Shown here piece by piece: positions 1 to 14,338 of a stretch of DNA of 64,000 bases. The DNA is from Ianthella basta (lineage: Eukaryota > Porifera > Demospongiae > Verongiida > Ianthellidae): assembly GCA_964019415.1 (NCBI GenBank), contig OZ025879.1, forward strand, positions 7,722,127-7,786,126, read 5' to 3'. The notes under the pieces are model-generated. The model worked only from the letters and a program-made list of their open reading frames with translations, had not been told where the DNA came from and made no database searches. Both the position numbers and the translations under genes were made by a program. Numbering within the stretch: the first letter of the stretch is position 1; each line of letters begins with the position of its first letter.

Positions 1-726
1 CACGTTTGGCATTAAGTTTGAGGTGAGTGGCTAATTGCTGAGCCGAAAGGCGAGGCAAGTAATCGTGATGCGCTGTCGTCCCCTGTTTGTATGTATGTAT
101 GTATGTACTGTATGTATGTATATATGTATATCCGTCCCAGTCAACCCAAGACACCTAGATTGTGCAATAGTCCGGTGTTCTCCGCAGGCGTTCATGACAA
201 CAAAATGCTCTACTTGGCCACCATCGGCCACGAAACTGCTCAACACTCCACTTCATCGATGCACGCTGCGTTCAGATTGTTGTTAACGTCGCCCATTGCT
301 TCAGCGAGGGCTACACGCCTGTTGGCCATTCTGCCATATTGGCTGACGTCATTTCTCCCTAGTGGCCGGGAACACTTTCACTGTTCACTCGGGTGAAGCG
401 ATAATGAGCACTGTGTTAGCACAGCACGGACAAGCTTCCCTGCGCAGCTCCAAATATGTCGGTGTGGATTGCCCAGCTGCCATCTAGTGCTTCGTCTGGC
501 TTGCTATCCCTTCTTTCTGCCAGCCAGTGAAAGCAGATTACAGTTCTATTGCCCAAAATGTACTTGCCCTGGCCGAGTTATGCTCATCCACTGTACATTA
601 CTGAAATAGCTGGCTATATACTTTCAAGCGAGGCTGGTTGCATTTTAATGTATGCCCTAGTATATGCAGTAGTCAGTGGTTGGGACCTGTTGTCATGGTG
701 ACATCAGTCCCCCACCCCAACCTTAG
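1..726. other. No supported gene; likely intron or flank of the PDZ gene
   Basis: No exon could be supported here. A GTAT-type microsatellite lies near 89-131. A stretch near 188-285 follows a plausible acceptor (ctccgcag) and reads GVHDNKMLYLATIGHE, which could be an exon of the same PDZ gene, but I see no matching donor and recognise no family. The end of the stretch (about 700-726) is the pyrimidine and AG context before the PDZ exon. Confidence 0.4.
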
Positions 727-930
727 GTGCGAGGCCGTGATGTACTTGTCAAGAGCCTGGAGCCAGACTGTCCGACTGCCTTGGCCAGCCAGCTGAAGGT
801 GGGGCAGTGTGTCCTGTCTGTGGAGGGCACACCAGTGCGGGGGCGGCCTCTGATGCAAGTGATGGAGCTGCTGCGGCACTGTGGGGCTTCTGCCGACCTG
901 GTGGTGGGCGGGGCCTCTGCTGCAGACTGA
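727..930 (+). CDS. Last exon of a PDZ-domain protein (5' part outside window)
   Basis: After an acceptor at 725-726 the frame reads VRGRDVLVKSLEPDCPTALA, continues through LKVGQCVLSVEGTPVRGRPL and ends with a stop at 928-930. The spacing of VKSLEPDCPTA, KVGQCVLSVEG and the helix MQVMELLRHC fits the second half of a PDZ domain (strand C, the GD/GQ turn, strand D-E, helix 2). The first half, with the GLGF-type carboxylate-binding loop, must lie in an upstream exon. PDZ domains bind C-terminal peptides of membrane proteins and organise scaffolds. The domain sits at the very C-terminus, followed by only a few residues. The gene is tail-to-tail with the death-domain receptor, about 260 bp stop to stop. 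Parent protein not identified. Confidence 0.65.
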   Translation: MRGRDVLVKSLEPDCPTALASQLKVGQCVLSVEGTPVRGRPLMQVMELLRHCGASADLVVGGASAAD

Positions 931-1192
931 GGGAGCTTACTTGCTTGACTGTAGCAAACTGTTTGTCTTGCAGTGACGCACATTTCACTTGTCATTTATT
1001 TGCATGCACAACAGAATCTGATGTAAAACCAACAAACACAAGTTGTATATAAAAGATATATACTCACGTATATACGTACGTATATACAAACATACAAATG
1101 TACTTATTTACACACACACATTGCACACTATAGAAAGGGGCACAAGATGTCTGTGTAGTGGAGCCCTGCAGGATCCACTAGGTGACTCAATT
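931..1192. other. Convergent 3' flanks (PDZ gene and Ig/death receptor)
   Basis: This 262-bp gap between two facing stop codons must hold both 3' UTRs. It contains an AT-rich stretch with alternating tata/gtac steps near 1047-1095 and a short CA run near 1111-1119. I see no clear polyadenylation hexamer. Confidence 0.4.
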
Positions 1193-1929
1193 TCAGGGAA
1201 CTGGCCTACTGTGCAAGTTGAGCTTGCGCTCAATGCTTGTGGCCACAGCTCCCAAGTTCTGTGTACGCAGTACATGAAGCAGGTTGGGCCAGGTCACATC
1301 CCGACCAGCATCAACCCAAGCTCCCAGTGCTTTGGTGCACTTCTTGTCTGCTCGTTCATTGCTGTCCTCAATAATGGCTGCATCTGTGCTGACGCCCAGT
1401 CCCACGGCCAGCACATACCACTTGGGGGCCATCTGAGGGATGTACTCCACCAGGAGCTGCAGCGACACTGCACGGGAGCACACAGACATTATTATATCAG
1501 TTGCTGTGCACCACATCTGTCCCACCTCATTACATGTATAGTAGAGATTATTAACAGATGTGGATGGGGGCACCTGTACACACATGCAGTATGCCTGAGT
1601 GTCGTGTTACCTGGGGGCAGGGGAGGGTCTGCTTGTCTGCATGGAGTCGGTACACTGGGTTCCTGGTGTACACCGGTGTTGCCACTTGGTTTCTGGTGTA
1701 CACCGGTGTTGCCACTTGGTTCCTGGTGTACACCGGTGTTGCCACTTGGTTCCTGGTGTACACCGGTGTTGCCACTTGGTTCCTGGTGTACACCAGTGTT
1801 GCCACTGGGTTGAGGTGCATTGCTGGCTTCAAACACAGTCTCAAGAGAATCATCGAAAGGCGTGTTGGAGCCTGTGCATCATGAAGACAGAGCTACTTAC
1901 ACTGCACAGACATGTAGCTGCACTGGCTT

Positions 1930-1993
<64 letters not shown>

Positions 1994-4900
1994 ACATGTC
2001 TCACTTTGCAATGAACTGTTCATAGAATTGCTCGGGTAGAAGTCTAAGAGGGACTCTGCAGTGCAGTAGGAGGTACGTGAGATGCAACCTTCCACTCCAC
2101 ATGCACCCTGGCCCTGCTATGTGTGTGACAGCGAACCTAATGTCTGCAGTGGCACTGCTCCGTTGGTAAGGGCTGTTCCTTCGTGCAAGGGCAGGAGGGG
2201 AGGGTCCGAGAACACAGGTGGCTGGCCGACTACAAGGGGAGCGGGTAGGACAGCACAAAAGTTGGTGCTTTCCTAATAGTCAATGATAGCTATCATGGAT
2301 CAAAGGGAACAAACCATCACTGATCAACGAGATAGGGAAAATTAAAAGGCCATGCTGGAGCTTGATTCTACAGCAATCACCTGCACTGTGATTAGCTCCG
2401 CATGCACAGCCCACCCTGGTGTGTGTGGTGGCAGGCCCTCTTACCTTCACGGTGACGACTTCCCTCTCCACGTATGATGACTGCCGTGTGGCCCAGGTCA
2501 CACGCACTGCTGCAGTTACTGGAGCGGGTTGACTGTCGCCGCAGCAGCCGCCGGCCCTCATCATCCGAAGGGGACCAGGGACTCTTCCTACCCCTAACCC
2601 TGGAGTAGACCACACCCACTGCCACACCCAGCAGGATCAGCAGCAGTACACCAATCACAACCATAGATCCAATGAACAAGTACAGGTAAAGCGTGCTACC
2701 ACCGTCAACGGCTGTGCTGCTGGATGGAGCCACTAGTATGGGTTCTCCAACGGACTGATAGCCCTTCACCTTGCTGTTGAACACTTGGCACTGGTAGTAA
2801 CCCGGTACTGATGTAGTCACATTAATCATGTAGACTGTGTTTTGCTCTGCCGTCACTTGATGGGCACTGAATGAGGAGCAGTTGCCACTGGGCAGTCCAT
2901 ACCTGTTTACCGCACAACAAGTGGTGCTGGCAGAGAGGTCACTGTCAGTGCACCGCTCCACCACTGTCAGAGTGCTGTAGCTGACCGAACACACCTGGTA
3001 GTTACTGTAGCCCTTTGAGGCACACACAAAGGATGCATTGTGGTGAAGTGCGCTGAGCTCCACTTTACCAGCTGTTTGCATCTGCAGTGGTTCAGCAAAG
3101 AATTCCTCCAATTCATTTCGCAAGTGAGCATTTGGGTCCACCTTCCGCTTGCCAGTCAGGGTGCCCAGCTCGTTGCTTGCCGTGCAGCGTATAATGACAT
3201 CTCTGTTTGCGATGTTGAACTCTTTTGCTACTCGGAAGGTCACGGTACGGTTGTCATTAGAGAAAGAAGCACACGGCTGCAGCTGCTCCCAGTCTGACAG
3301 GTTCCAGGAAAGGGAGTGGTAAGGAGGGTAGCCCTGAACAGGGCACTCCAAGGAGAAGTTGTATGAACCGTTTGTTAATCGGGGGGTTGTTATGCGCAGT
3401 GTGACTGTGTTGTCTGGATCTTTGGGACTTTGAACACTGCTACTTTCAAAGTGTAAGGACTCTGGGAGGGCAGAGCAGAAGGTGTGGGAGAGGTGGAGTG
3501 GGGTGGGGAGGGGTGAGGGAGGTGTGGGAGAGGTGTGAGTGGGGTGGGGAGGGGTGAGGGAGGTGTGGGAGAGGTGTGAGTGGGGTGGGGAGGGGTGAGG
3601 GAGGTGTGGGAGAGGGGTGAGGGAGGTGTGGGAGAGGTGGAGTGGGGTGGGGAGGGGTGAGGGAGGTGTGGGAGAGATGTGAGTGGGGTGGGGAGGGGTG
3701 AGGGAGGTGTGGGAGAGGTGGAGTGGGGTGGGGAGGGGTGAGGGAGGTGTGGGAGAGGTGGAGTGGGGTGGGGAGGGGTGAGGGAGGTGTGGGAGAGATG
3801 TGAGTGGGGTGGGGAGGGGTGGAGTGGGGTGGGGAGGTGTGAGGGAGGTGTGGGAGAGGGGTGAGGGAGGTGTGGGAGAGATGTGAGTGGGGTGGGGAGG
3901 GGTGAGGGAGGTGTGGGAGAGGTGGAGTGGGCTGGGGAGGTGTGAGGGAGGTGTGGGAGAGGGGTGAGGGAGGTGTTGGAGAGGTGGAGTGGGCTGGGGA
4001 GGGAGGTGGGGGAGGGTGAGGGAGGGAGGAGAGGTGGAGTGGGGTGGGGAGGTGGGGGAGTGGAGAGGTGGAGTGGGGTGGGAGGAGGTGAGGGAGGTGT
4101 GGAGAGGTGAGGGAGGTGTGGGAGAGGTGGAGTGGGGTGGGGAGGGGTGAGGGAGGTGTGGTGGAGGTGGAGTGGGGTGGGGAGGGGTGGGAGAGGTGGA
4201 GTGGGGTGGGGAGGGGTGAGGGAGGTGTGGGAGAGGTGGAGTGGGGTGGGAATAGGGTTGGGGAGGGGTGAGAGGTGTGGGAGAGGTGTGAGTGGGGTGG
4301 GGAGGGGTGAGGGAGGTGTGGGAGAGGTGGAGTGGGGTGGGGAGGGGTGAGGGAGGTGTGGGAGAGGTGGAGTGGGGTGGGGATAGGGCGGCTGGGGTGT
4401 GGTGGGGGATGGTGGGTAGGTTGGGGTGGGGACTCAAGGTTCTCTGTATTTAGCTACTGCACTTAAAGATGGCATCCACTAGTCTAGCCCTGTACATCCA
4501 TGCCGATTTTATATGGGGAAATAGGTCCGACACAATGCCATACATCAAGATGCGCTGGTTGCTGCCCACAGTGTGGGCTGCAGTGGGACACAACTTGATG
4601 CCCGGCAATGTGCCAGCCCCACCCCCTCTGCCCGGCAATGTGCCAGCCCCACCCCCTCTGCCCGGCAATGTGCCAGCCCCACCCCCTCTATAAGTAGCTT
4701 GGTCCATTGGATGCCTGCAGCTACCACTAGCCACACCCACTAGCCACACCCACCACTAATGACAGACCATCCTTGGGCAGAGCACTATATATGGACTGCT
4801 GTCAGTATAAGATGCAACCTTGGGGAATTCCCTGTGGTTGACTTGGAATGCTACAGCTGACACACAGGATCATGCCACACACGACTGTCTGGCATGCAGT

Positions 4901-5669
4901 GGTCACCCACCAAATTTTGCGACTGCAGTGATGTTGAACAGGAGGTAGCTGTCTACCGCCTCTTGTCGCTGGCAGACCACGCATAAGCCCTGGTGAGTAT
5001 GAGACATGTTCCAAAGCATGAGATGTGTGTTGTTCTGTGTGCTTCCAAGACCCGGCAGATGGAGGTATGATTGTATCCACAGTCGGCGACAGCTAGTCAG
5101 TGGTGGAGTACAGGGGCAGTGGAAAGTGACGTTAAAGCCCTCCACAGCGTACACTGGTGTTACGAACTCAGGCCCCACTTCACAAGTTGGACTCGACCCT
5201 GTAGGGGATGGGGGAACATGTGAGCATGTACTTCACTCTACACACCAACACTGCCCGACACACACAGGGAATGGTTGGGACTGCAATGCACACAAGATGG
5301 GCACTCGAAACTGAACTAACCACAACACACAAGGTGACGTTCACACTGGAAATAAGTGATCATCGCCACAGGGGAGGGCAGGCGCTTACTTAGCTACGTC
5401 ACTCACATAGTGCGCCGAAGGCCCGCTTTACGCTCGACACAGTAACGTGTCTCAATAACTCAATAACTGCACAGCTTACCTCCACTTGTCCGCGAGCCGT
5501 TAAAAGGCCGGGCCCGTGGCTCGATGTTCTGCGGCTGCAAGTCGCTGGCCCAAGCTGAGATCGGAGCAGTCAGGAACAACAACGACAGAACCTTCAGGGG
5601 CGCTAGCCATTGCCGGCGCGGCTGCGGGCGGGCGGAGAGAGGAGCGCGCCTGGCCCCACAGGTGTCCAT
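1193..5669 (-). CDS. Ig-like single-pass receptor with cytoplasmic death domain
   Basis: Five exons, joined by consensus splice sites with phase 1 at every junction: 5480-5669, 4911-5198, 2445-3461, 1611-1871 and 1193-1467, giving about 676 aa. The start at 5667-5669 leads into a signal peptide (LKVLSLLFLTAPISAWA); an upstream in-frame ATG at 5768 would only add a non-hydrophobic leader. An Ig-like segment follows (VTPVYAVEGFNVTFHC), then a C2-type Ig domain with the C...W...C pattern (LECPVQG, LSWNLSD, VIIRCTASNELG), a cysteine-rich region, and another Ig-like stretch ending GYYQCQVFNSK. Many NxS/T sites are present. A transmembrane helix lies near residues 417-445, followed by a basic stop-transfer (SRVRGRK). 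Five in-frame decapeptide repeats precede a C-terminal death domain (about 590-670) with the W..LA..LG core, the ALGAWVD helix and a TWPNLLHVL helix. No ZU5, TIR or kinase domain is seen. Inferred role: surface recognition coupled to death-fold adaptor signalling. Subfamily and ligand are unknown. Confidence 0.83.
1663..1812 (-). repeat. Coding 30-bp minisatellite, 5 units, in the receptor gene
   Basis: Five 30-bp units lie inside exon 4 of the Ig/death receptor and stay in frame, encoding the decapeptide SGNTGVHQEP (one copy has K for E). They form most of the cytoplasmic linker between membrane and death domain. Confidence 0.85.
1931..1992. repeat. (TG)n microsatellite in an intron of the receptor gene
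   Basis: About 30 uninterrupted TG dinucleotides, in the intron between exons 3 and 4 of the Ig/death receptor. The remainder of this intron, to 2444, shows no exon I could support, and the phases of the flanking exons match without one. Confidence 0.95.
3480..4392. repeat. G-rich minisatellite (about 40 bp unit) in receptor intron 2
   Basis: About 0.9 kb of degenerate tandem units built from GTGAGGGAGGTGTGGGAG and GTGGAGTGGGGTGGGGAG. On the gene (minus) strand it is C/T-rich, nearly free of AG, and runs directly into the acceptor of exon 3 at 3462. It generates a long proline/serine-rich false reading frame. Confidence 0.9.
4600..4690. repeat. 30-bp tandem repeat, 3 units, intronic
   Basis: Three nearly perfect units beginning CCCGGCAATGTGCCAGCCCC, in the same receptor intron as the G-rich minisatellite. 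They could be translated as LPGNVPAPPP, but no splice sites support an exon here. The rest of 4393-4910 shows no gene. Confidence 0.85.
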
Positions 5670-5843
5670 ACTGTGTTTCCTGTATCTTATTACAAGTTTT
5701 CCTGGGGGCTGGGTCATTGTATATAGCTCGGGCGTGGCTAGCTCATTGAGGCCACAGCGCCCACGCACGAATGGTTTCCACCTAACTCTTATAGCGGCTG
5801 GAGACGCAGCGTGACGGGGAATAATTGTGGGCGGGGCCTAAAA
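5670..5843. promoter_or_regulatory. Bidirectional promoter region, Ig/death receptor and PPIL3
   Basis: Only 174 bp separate the start codons of two divergent genes, so both 5' UTRs and core promoters must share this segment. It is GC-rich at the ends. I see no convincing TATA box. Confidence 0.65.
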
Positions 5844-7440
5844 ATGGTGGGTTGAGCGGCAGAAAACGTTTTCGCATGCATTCACTCCATTCAATCTCTC
5901 CTTCTCCTTCAGTCGGTCACTCTACACACGGACTTGGGCGACATCAAACTGGAACTCCATTGCGATCTAGTGCCCAAGGCCTGCGAGGTTAGTAGCGGCC
6001 GACAAGCGATGAAGAATACATGAAAGATGTACTTTATAGGGCCACCCGAGTGTTAGGCTTTGGCTAAATTGCATGTGGTTAGTTACAGTGATTAATTGCG
6101 TGGGTGGTAGTACTATGGTCAGGGTGTCCCACTTGTGATGTGCCAGCCTGCACAGTTGGATGCAGACGTAAGTTTACTTACCATTGAATAGCTGTGAGGC
6201 CATTGCACACACAAGTCTATGTTCCTATCTCCAATCCAAGGATCATACATCAAATAGGAGTGTCACTTCTTTGCTGGTTGGAATACCACCCCCCTCCCAC
6301 CACAGTCCTCTAGTTACTAAAGCTATTCTACTTGATTGTGCAGAATTTTTTAGCTCTGTGTGCCAGTGGATACTACACCGACAGTCTTTTCCATCGGTCA
6401 GTGCAAGTTCTTGGTCTAGCACTTACTCTACCCATTTCCTCACGTACTTCCCCCCCCCCCCCCCATGCACAGCAACATCAAAGGCTTCATGGTGCAGACT
6501 GGAGACCCCACAGGTGAATGTGGATGTAGGACTTTAGGCAGCCAGTGTTGGCTAGTGTGCATGGTGGTGTGTGCTGTGCTGCACAGGGACAGGCAAAGGA
6601 GGGCAGAGCATCTGGGGGCGCAAGTTTCAAGATGAGTTTCATGACTCTCTCAAGGTATGTGGCCACTGGACACCGGTTGTCTGCAATCTGAACGACTGTT
6701 GGTCTCTGTGCACCTCCTAGCACACAGGGCGAGGGATAGTGTCTATGGCCAACAGTGGAGCAGACAGCAATGGATCTCAGTTCTTCATCACTTACAGTCG
6801 ACAAGCCCACCTTGACTCCAAGTACACTGTGTTTGCAAGGTGGGCAGCTTCACTAACACTGCATACCACCAGTGTCCACCAGTGTCCACCACACACTGCA
6901 TACCACCAGTGTCCACCAGTGTCCACCACACACTGCATACCACCAGTGTCCACCAGTGTCCACCACACACTGCATACCACCAGTGTCCACCAGTGTCCAC
7001 CACACACTGCATACCACCAGTGTCCACCAGTGTCCACCACACACTGCATACCACCAGTGTCCACCAGTGTCCACCACACACTGCATACCACCAGTGTCCA
7101 CCAGTGTCCACCACACACTGCATACCACCAGTGTCCACCAGTGTCCACCACACACTGCATACCACCAGTGTCCACCTCACACTGCATACCACCAGTGTCC
7201 ACCACACACTGCGTACCACCAGTGTCCACCACGCACTGCATACCACCAGTGTCCACTCCACTTCATGCATTCCATTTCCATTCATGTAACCAGTCACACT
7301 TCCATTCCAGAGTTATTGATGGCTTTGATACTCTGGACGATTTGGAGAAGGTCCCAGTGGAAGAGAAGACCTTCCGCCCAACGACAGAGATCCGCATAAG
7401 GCGGGTCACCATACATGCCAACCCTTTAGCAGACACGTAG
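5844..7440 (+). CDS. PPIL3: Cyclophilin-type peptidyl-prolyl isomerase PPIL3
   Basis: Seven exons give 162 aa (human protein is about 161): 5844-5846, 5913-5987, 6344-6396, 6473-6513, 6587-6654, 6721-6839 and 7311-7440. The protein opens [18 protein letters not shown], continues [11 protein letters not shown], contains the cyclophilin core [36 protein letters not shown] and [10 protein letters not shown], and ends [11 protein letters not shown]. The family catalyses cis-trans isomerisation of prolyl bonds, and PPIL3 is a spliceosome-associated cyclophilin. Catalytic Arg and Gln/Phe positions appear retained (FHR, GFMVQ, SQFFI). Oddities: the start codon is alone in the first coding exon, directly followed by a 66-bp intron, and the last intron holds a 33-bp minisatellite. 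An ATTAAA signal lies at 7493-7498. Confidence 0.95.
6857..7256. repeat. 33-bp minisatellite in the last PPIL3 intron
   Basis: About 12 units of CACTGCATACCACCAGTGTC plus a second copy of the CACCAGTGTC block, nearly identical to each other, with a shorter variant at the 3' end. The array starts within 20 bases of the donor at 6840. It produces false reading frames in all frames. Confidence 0.95.
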
Positions 7441-7492
7441 CACTGCTCCACCTCAGCAGCCACACACACACTTCATGTTTACTGTAATTCTC

Positions 7493-7498
7493 ATTAAA
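7493..7498 (+). terminator. ATTAAA polyadenylation signal of PPIL3
   Basis: The common variant hexamer ATTAAA lies 53 bp after the PPIL3 stop and is followed by a TG-rich stretch. The facing FIRRM stop is at 7567-7569, so the two 3' UTRs must nearly touch or overlap. Confidence 0.6.
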
Positions 7499-7566
7499 TT
7501 TGTTGAATGCACATGAATGAATGGACAATCAACCAACCACCACACAACCTGCATGGCCGGGTGAGG

Positions 7567-12661
<5,095 letters not shown>

Positions 12662-12735
12662 CTCGTGCAGACTTGTCTGGAAGAGCGAGCGCGCGCCACT
12701 CCCGCTCTCCCAGCTGATGACGTCAGGAGGAGAAA
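12662..12735. promoter_or_regulatory. Bidirectional promoter, FIRRM and POLR1H
   Basis: The start codons of FIRRM (12659-12661, minus) and POLR1H (12736-12738, plus) are 74 bp apart. The segment is GC-rich with a CGCGCGC run and a TGACGTCA palindrome (12717-12724), the CRE/ATF consensus. No TATA box is seen. Confidence 0.7.
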
Positions 12736-13525
12736 ATGGCGGATACTGTCCGCTACCGGTTTTGCCACAAATGCGGAGCCATCCTGCCCATCGTCGACTA
12801 CAAAGAAGGTGACATCCTCAGGTGTCGGGTATGCAACCACGGAGCAAGTAAGTGCGATTTGAATCTGCTCACTACCTTAGTGCCCTGGAAACTACGCACG
12901 TCTTGAAGCACCTGGTCTGTTTTCTTTTGTCAGAGCGCCAGAAGGCGGAGGAATACTCGCGGTATGTGTTTGATCACCCTTGGCTCAAGGACACACAGCA
13001 GTTGGCTTCCAGTGCTGACGGGGGCGAACAGGGGCCGCTGGTGAGTTGCATGCACGTGCATACAGACGCACGTGGAGTTGTAGCGTTTAAAAGCAGCCAC
13101 ACAATGCGCCCCGCGCATGCAGGTGGAGCGAAGGTGTTCTAACTGTGGCCATGGGCAGATGACATACACGACCCAGCAGCTCCGCTCGGCAGACGAGGGC
13201 CAAACAGTGTTCTACCGATGTGTCCAGTGCAAGTGAGTGCTCATTGCATCACACCACCCGTAATCTGGGTCTGTGTGCTATGCCAGACTAGCTCACACCT
13301 TGTGCACTGGATCCGGTGCAAGAACAGACCAGTCAAACGTGCCCTGGCATGTATTGCTGTGGTCGTTGTGTGTACTAATCTAGTGCAATGTGACATGCTA
13401 CAGTGCAAGCAGTGAAGATGTCTCTCCTCCCTCCCCTCCTTCCTCCCTCCCCTCCCTCCCCTCCCTCTCCTTGTGATACTGTGCACGTGCATGACTGCAG
13501 GAACCAGGAAGTAGAGAACAGTTAA
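12736..13525 (+). CDS. POLR1H: RNA polymerase I subunit RPA12
   Basis: Four exons (12736-12847, 12934-13040, 13123-13232, 13501-13525) give 117 aa; the human protein is 126. The N-terminal zinc ribbon has CHKCG and CRVCN pairs. The C-terminal, TFIIS-like zinc ribbon has RRCSNCGHGQMTY and YRCVQCKNQ pairs around the invariant acidic loop QLRSADEGQTVFY, whose Asp-Glu reach the polymerase active site. The protein is a stable subunit of RNA polymerase I in the nucleolus and supports transcript cleavage during rRNA synthesis. The linker is a little longer and the N-terminus shorter than in vertebrates. The last coding exon is only 25 nt. All splice phases agree. Confidence 0.95.
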
Positions 13526-13626
13526 CCTTCAAAACTCACTGCTGCAGCTTTAACCCCCCCCCCCCCCTCCCCCCCACACACACAGCACAGCCAACCAAGG
13601 CAGCACAAATGAGTTGTGGCCAGTTC

Positions 13627-13710
13627 ACCCACACCCCCTTCAGCCACACCCCTTCAGCCACACCCCCTTCAGCCACACCCCTTCACCCACACCCCCTTCA
13701 GCCACACCCA
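13627..13710. repeat. Short tandem repeat, 15-17 bp unit
   Basis: About five to six copies of CCCTTCAGCCACACC with small length changes, downstream of POLR1H. Confidence 0.8.
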
Positions 13711-14083
13711 GCGATTATCAGATAGTCACCCATTGCCTGTTGCTGGAAAATTGGTCCTGAAAAAGATGGTCCTAGGACCAATTTTTTCATAGGAAATATT
13801 GGTCCCCTGGACCAGAATTTTCTGAAAATATTGGTCCTACGCTGAAACCCGGGTCATTTTTCCTGGAATATTGGTCTGGTGGACCAATTCTTTTCGACGG
13901 ATCAAAATTTCTGTGACAGGCCACTGACTTGCTCAGCCATGCATTCTAAGAGTTAACCTAGAGGGTTAACAATCATCTAGGGGGTTAATGTTAGTCTAAG
14001 GAGTTAACTTAGTATAGCAGGTCGACATTAAGGTTAGTGTGTCATTCCAGCTGCCTAGTTGTATAATTAAGTCACTCCCTTTG

Positions 14084-14154
14084 GTCAGTGGTCCGCTGGC
14101 ACTTCTCTGAGATGGACCTGCTCTGACTCAAGATGATGGGCTCAGACCACTGAC
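14084..14154. repeat. 71-bp segment with 10-bp perfect inverted ends
   Basis: GTCAGTGGTC at 14084-14093 is matched by its exact complement GACCACTGAC at 14145-14154. The interior is 51 bp and non-coding. It could be a small foldback element; no target duplication was recognised. Confidence 0.5.
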
Positions 14155-14338
14155 GCATACGTGTATATGTTGTAACATTCATTTACCTCACCTCTAGTCA
14201 GGCATGCTTGCAGCGTGCCAGTGAGCAGAGGCTGCCCTCCACTGGGCATGGAAGGGAAAGGGTCACTGTAGGAAGGTCTAGCAAGCCAGGCAAGGTTGTT
14301 TCGCTTGGCACGCGCTTTCACGTGTTTGCGGGAAAAAT

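Larger units (their letters stand above)
13526..14338. other. Intergenic region with several small repeats, no gene
   Basis: Between POLR1H and POMT1 I see no coding signal. There is a C-run (13555-13575), a tandem repeat of CCCTTCAGCCACACC (about 13627-13710), a segment rich in palindromic ATTGGTCC/GGACCAAT motifs (13740-13915), several GGTTAA motifs (13950-14010) and a small inverted repeat (14084-14154). The last 150 bp should hold the POMT1 promoter and 5' UTR. Confidence 0.6.

Noticed and set aside
31-396. Three overlapping small frames near the window start
   Set aside because: They run through a GTAT microsatellite and have no consistent splice sites; only the HDNKMLYLATIGHE stretch is kept as an uncertain note.
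3480-4437. Minus-strand His/Pro/Ser/Thr-rich N-terminal extension of the receptor exon
   Set aside because: Translation of the intronic minisatellite; the CTCCCAG acceptor at 3462-3463 and matching phase with exon 2 show that the exon starts at 3461.
6840-7310. Long frames with [11 protein letters not shown] or [13 protein letters not shown] repeats
   Set aside because: Intronic 33-bp minisatellite between two PPIL3 exons whose phases match across it.
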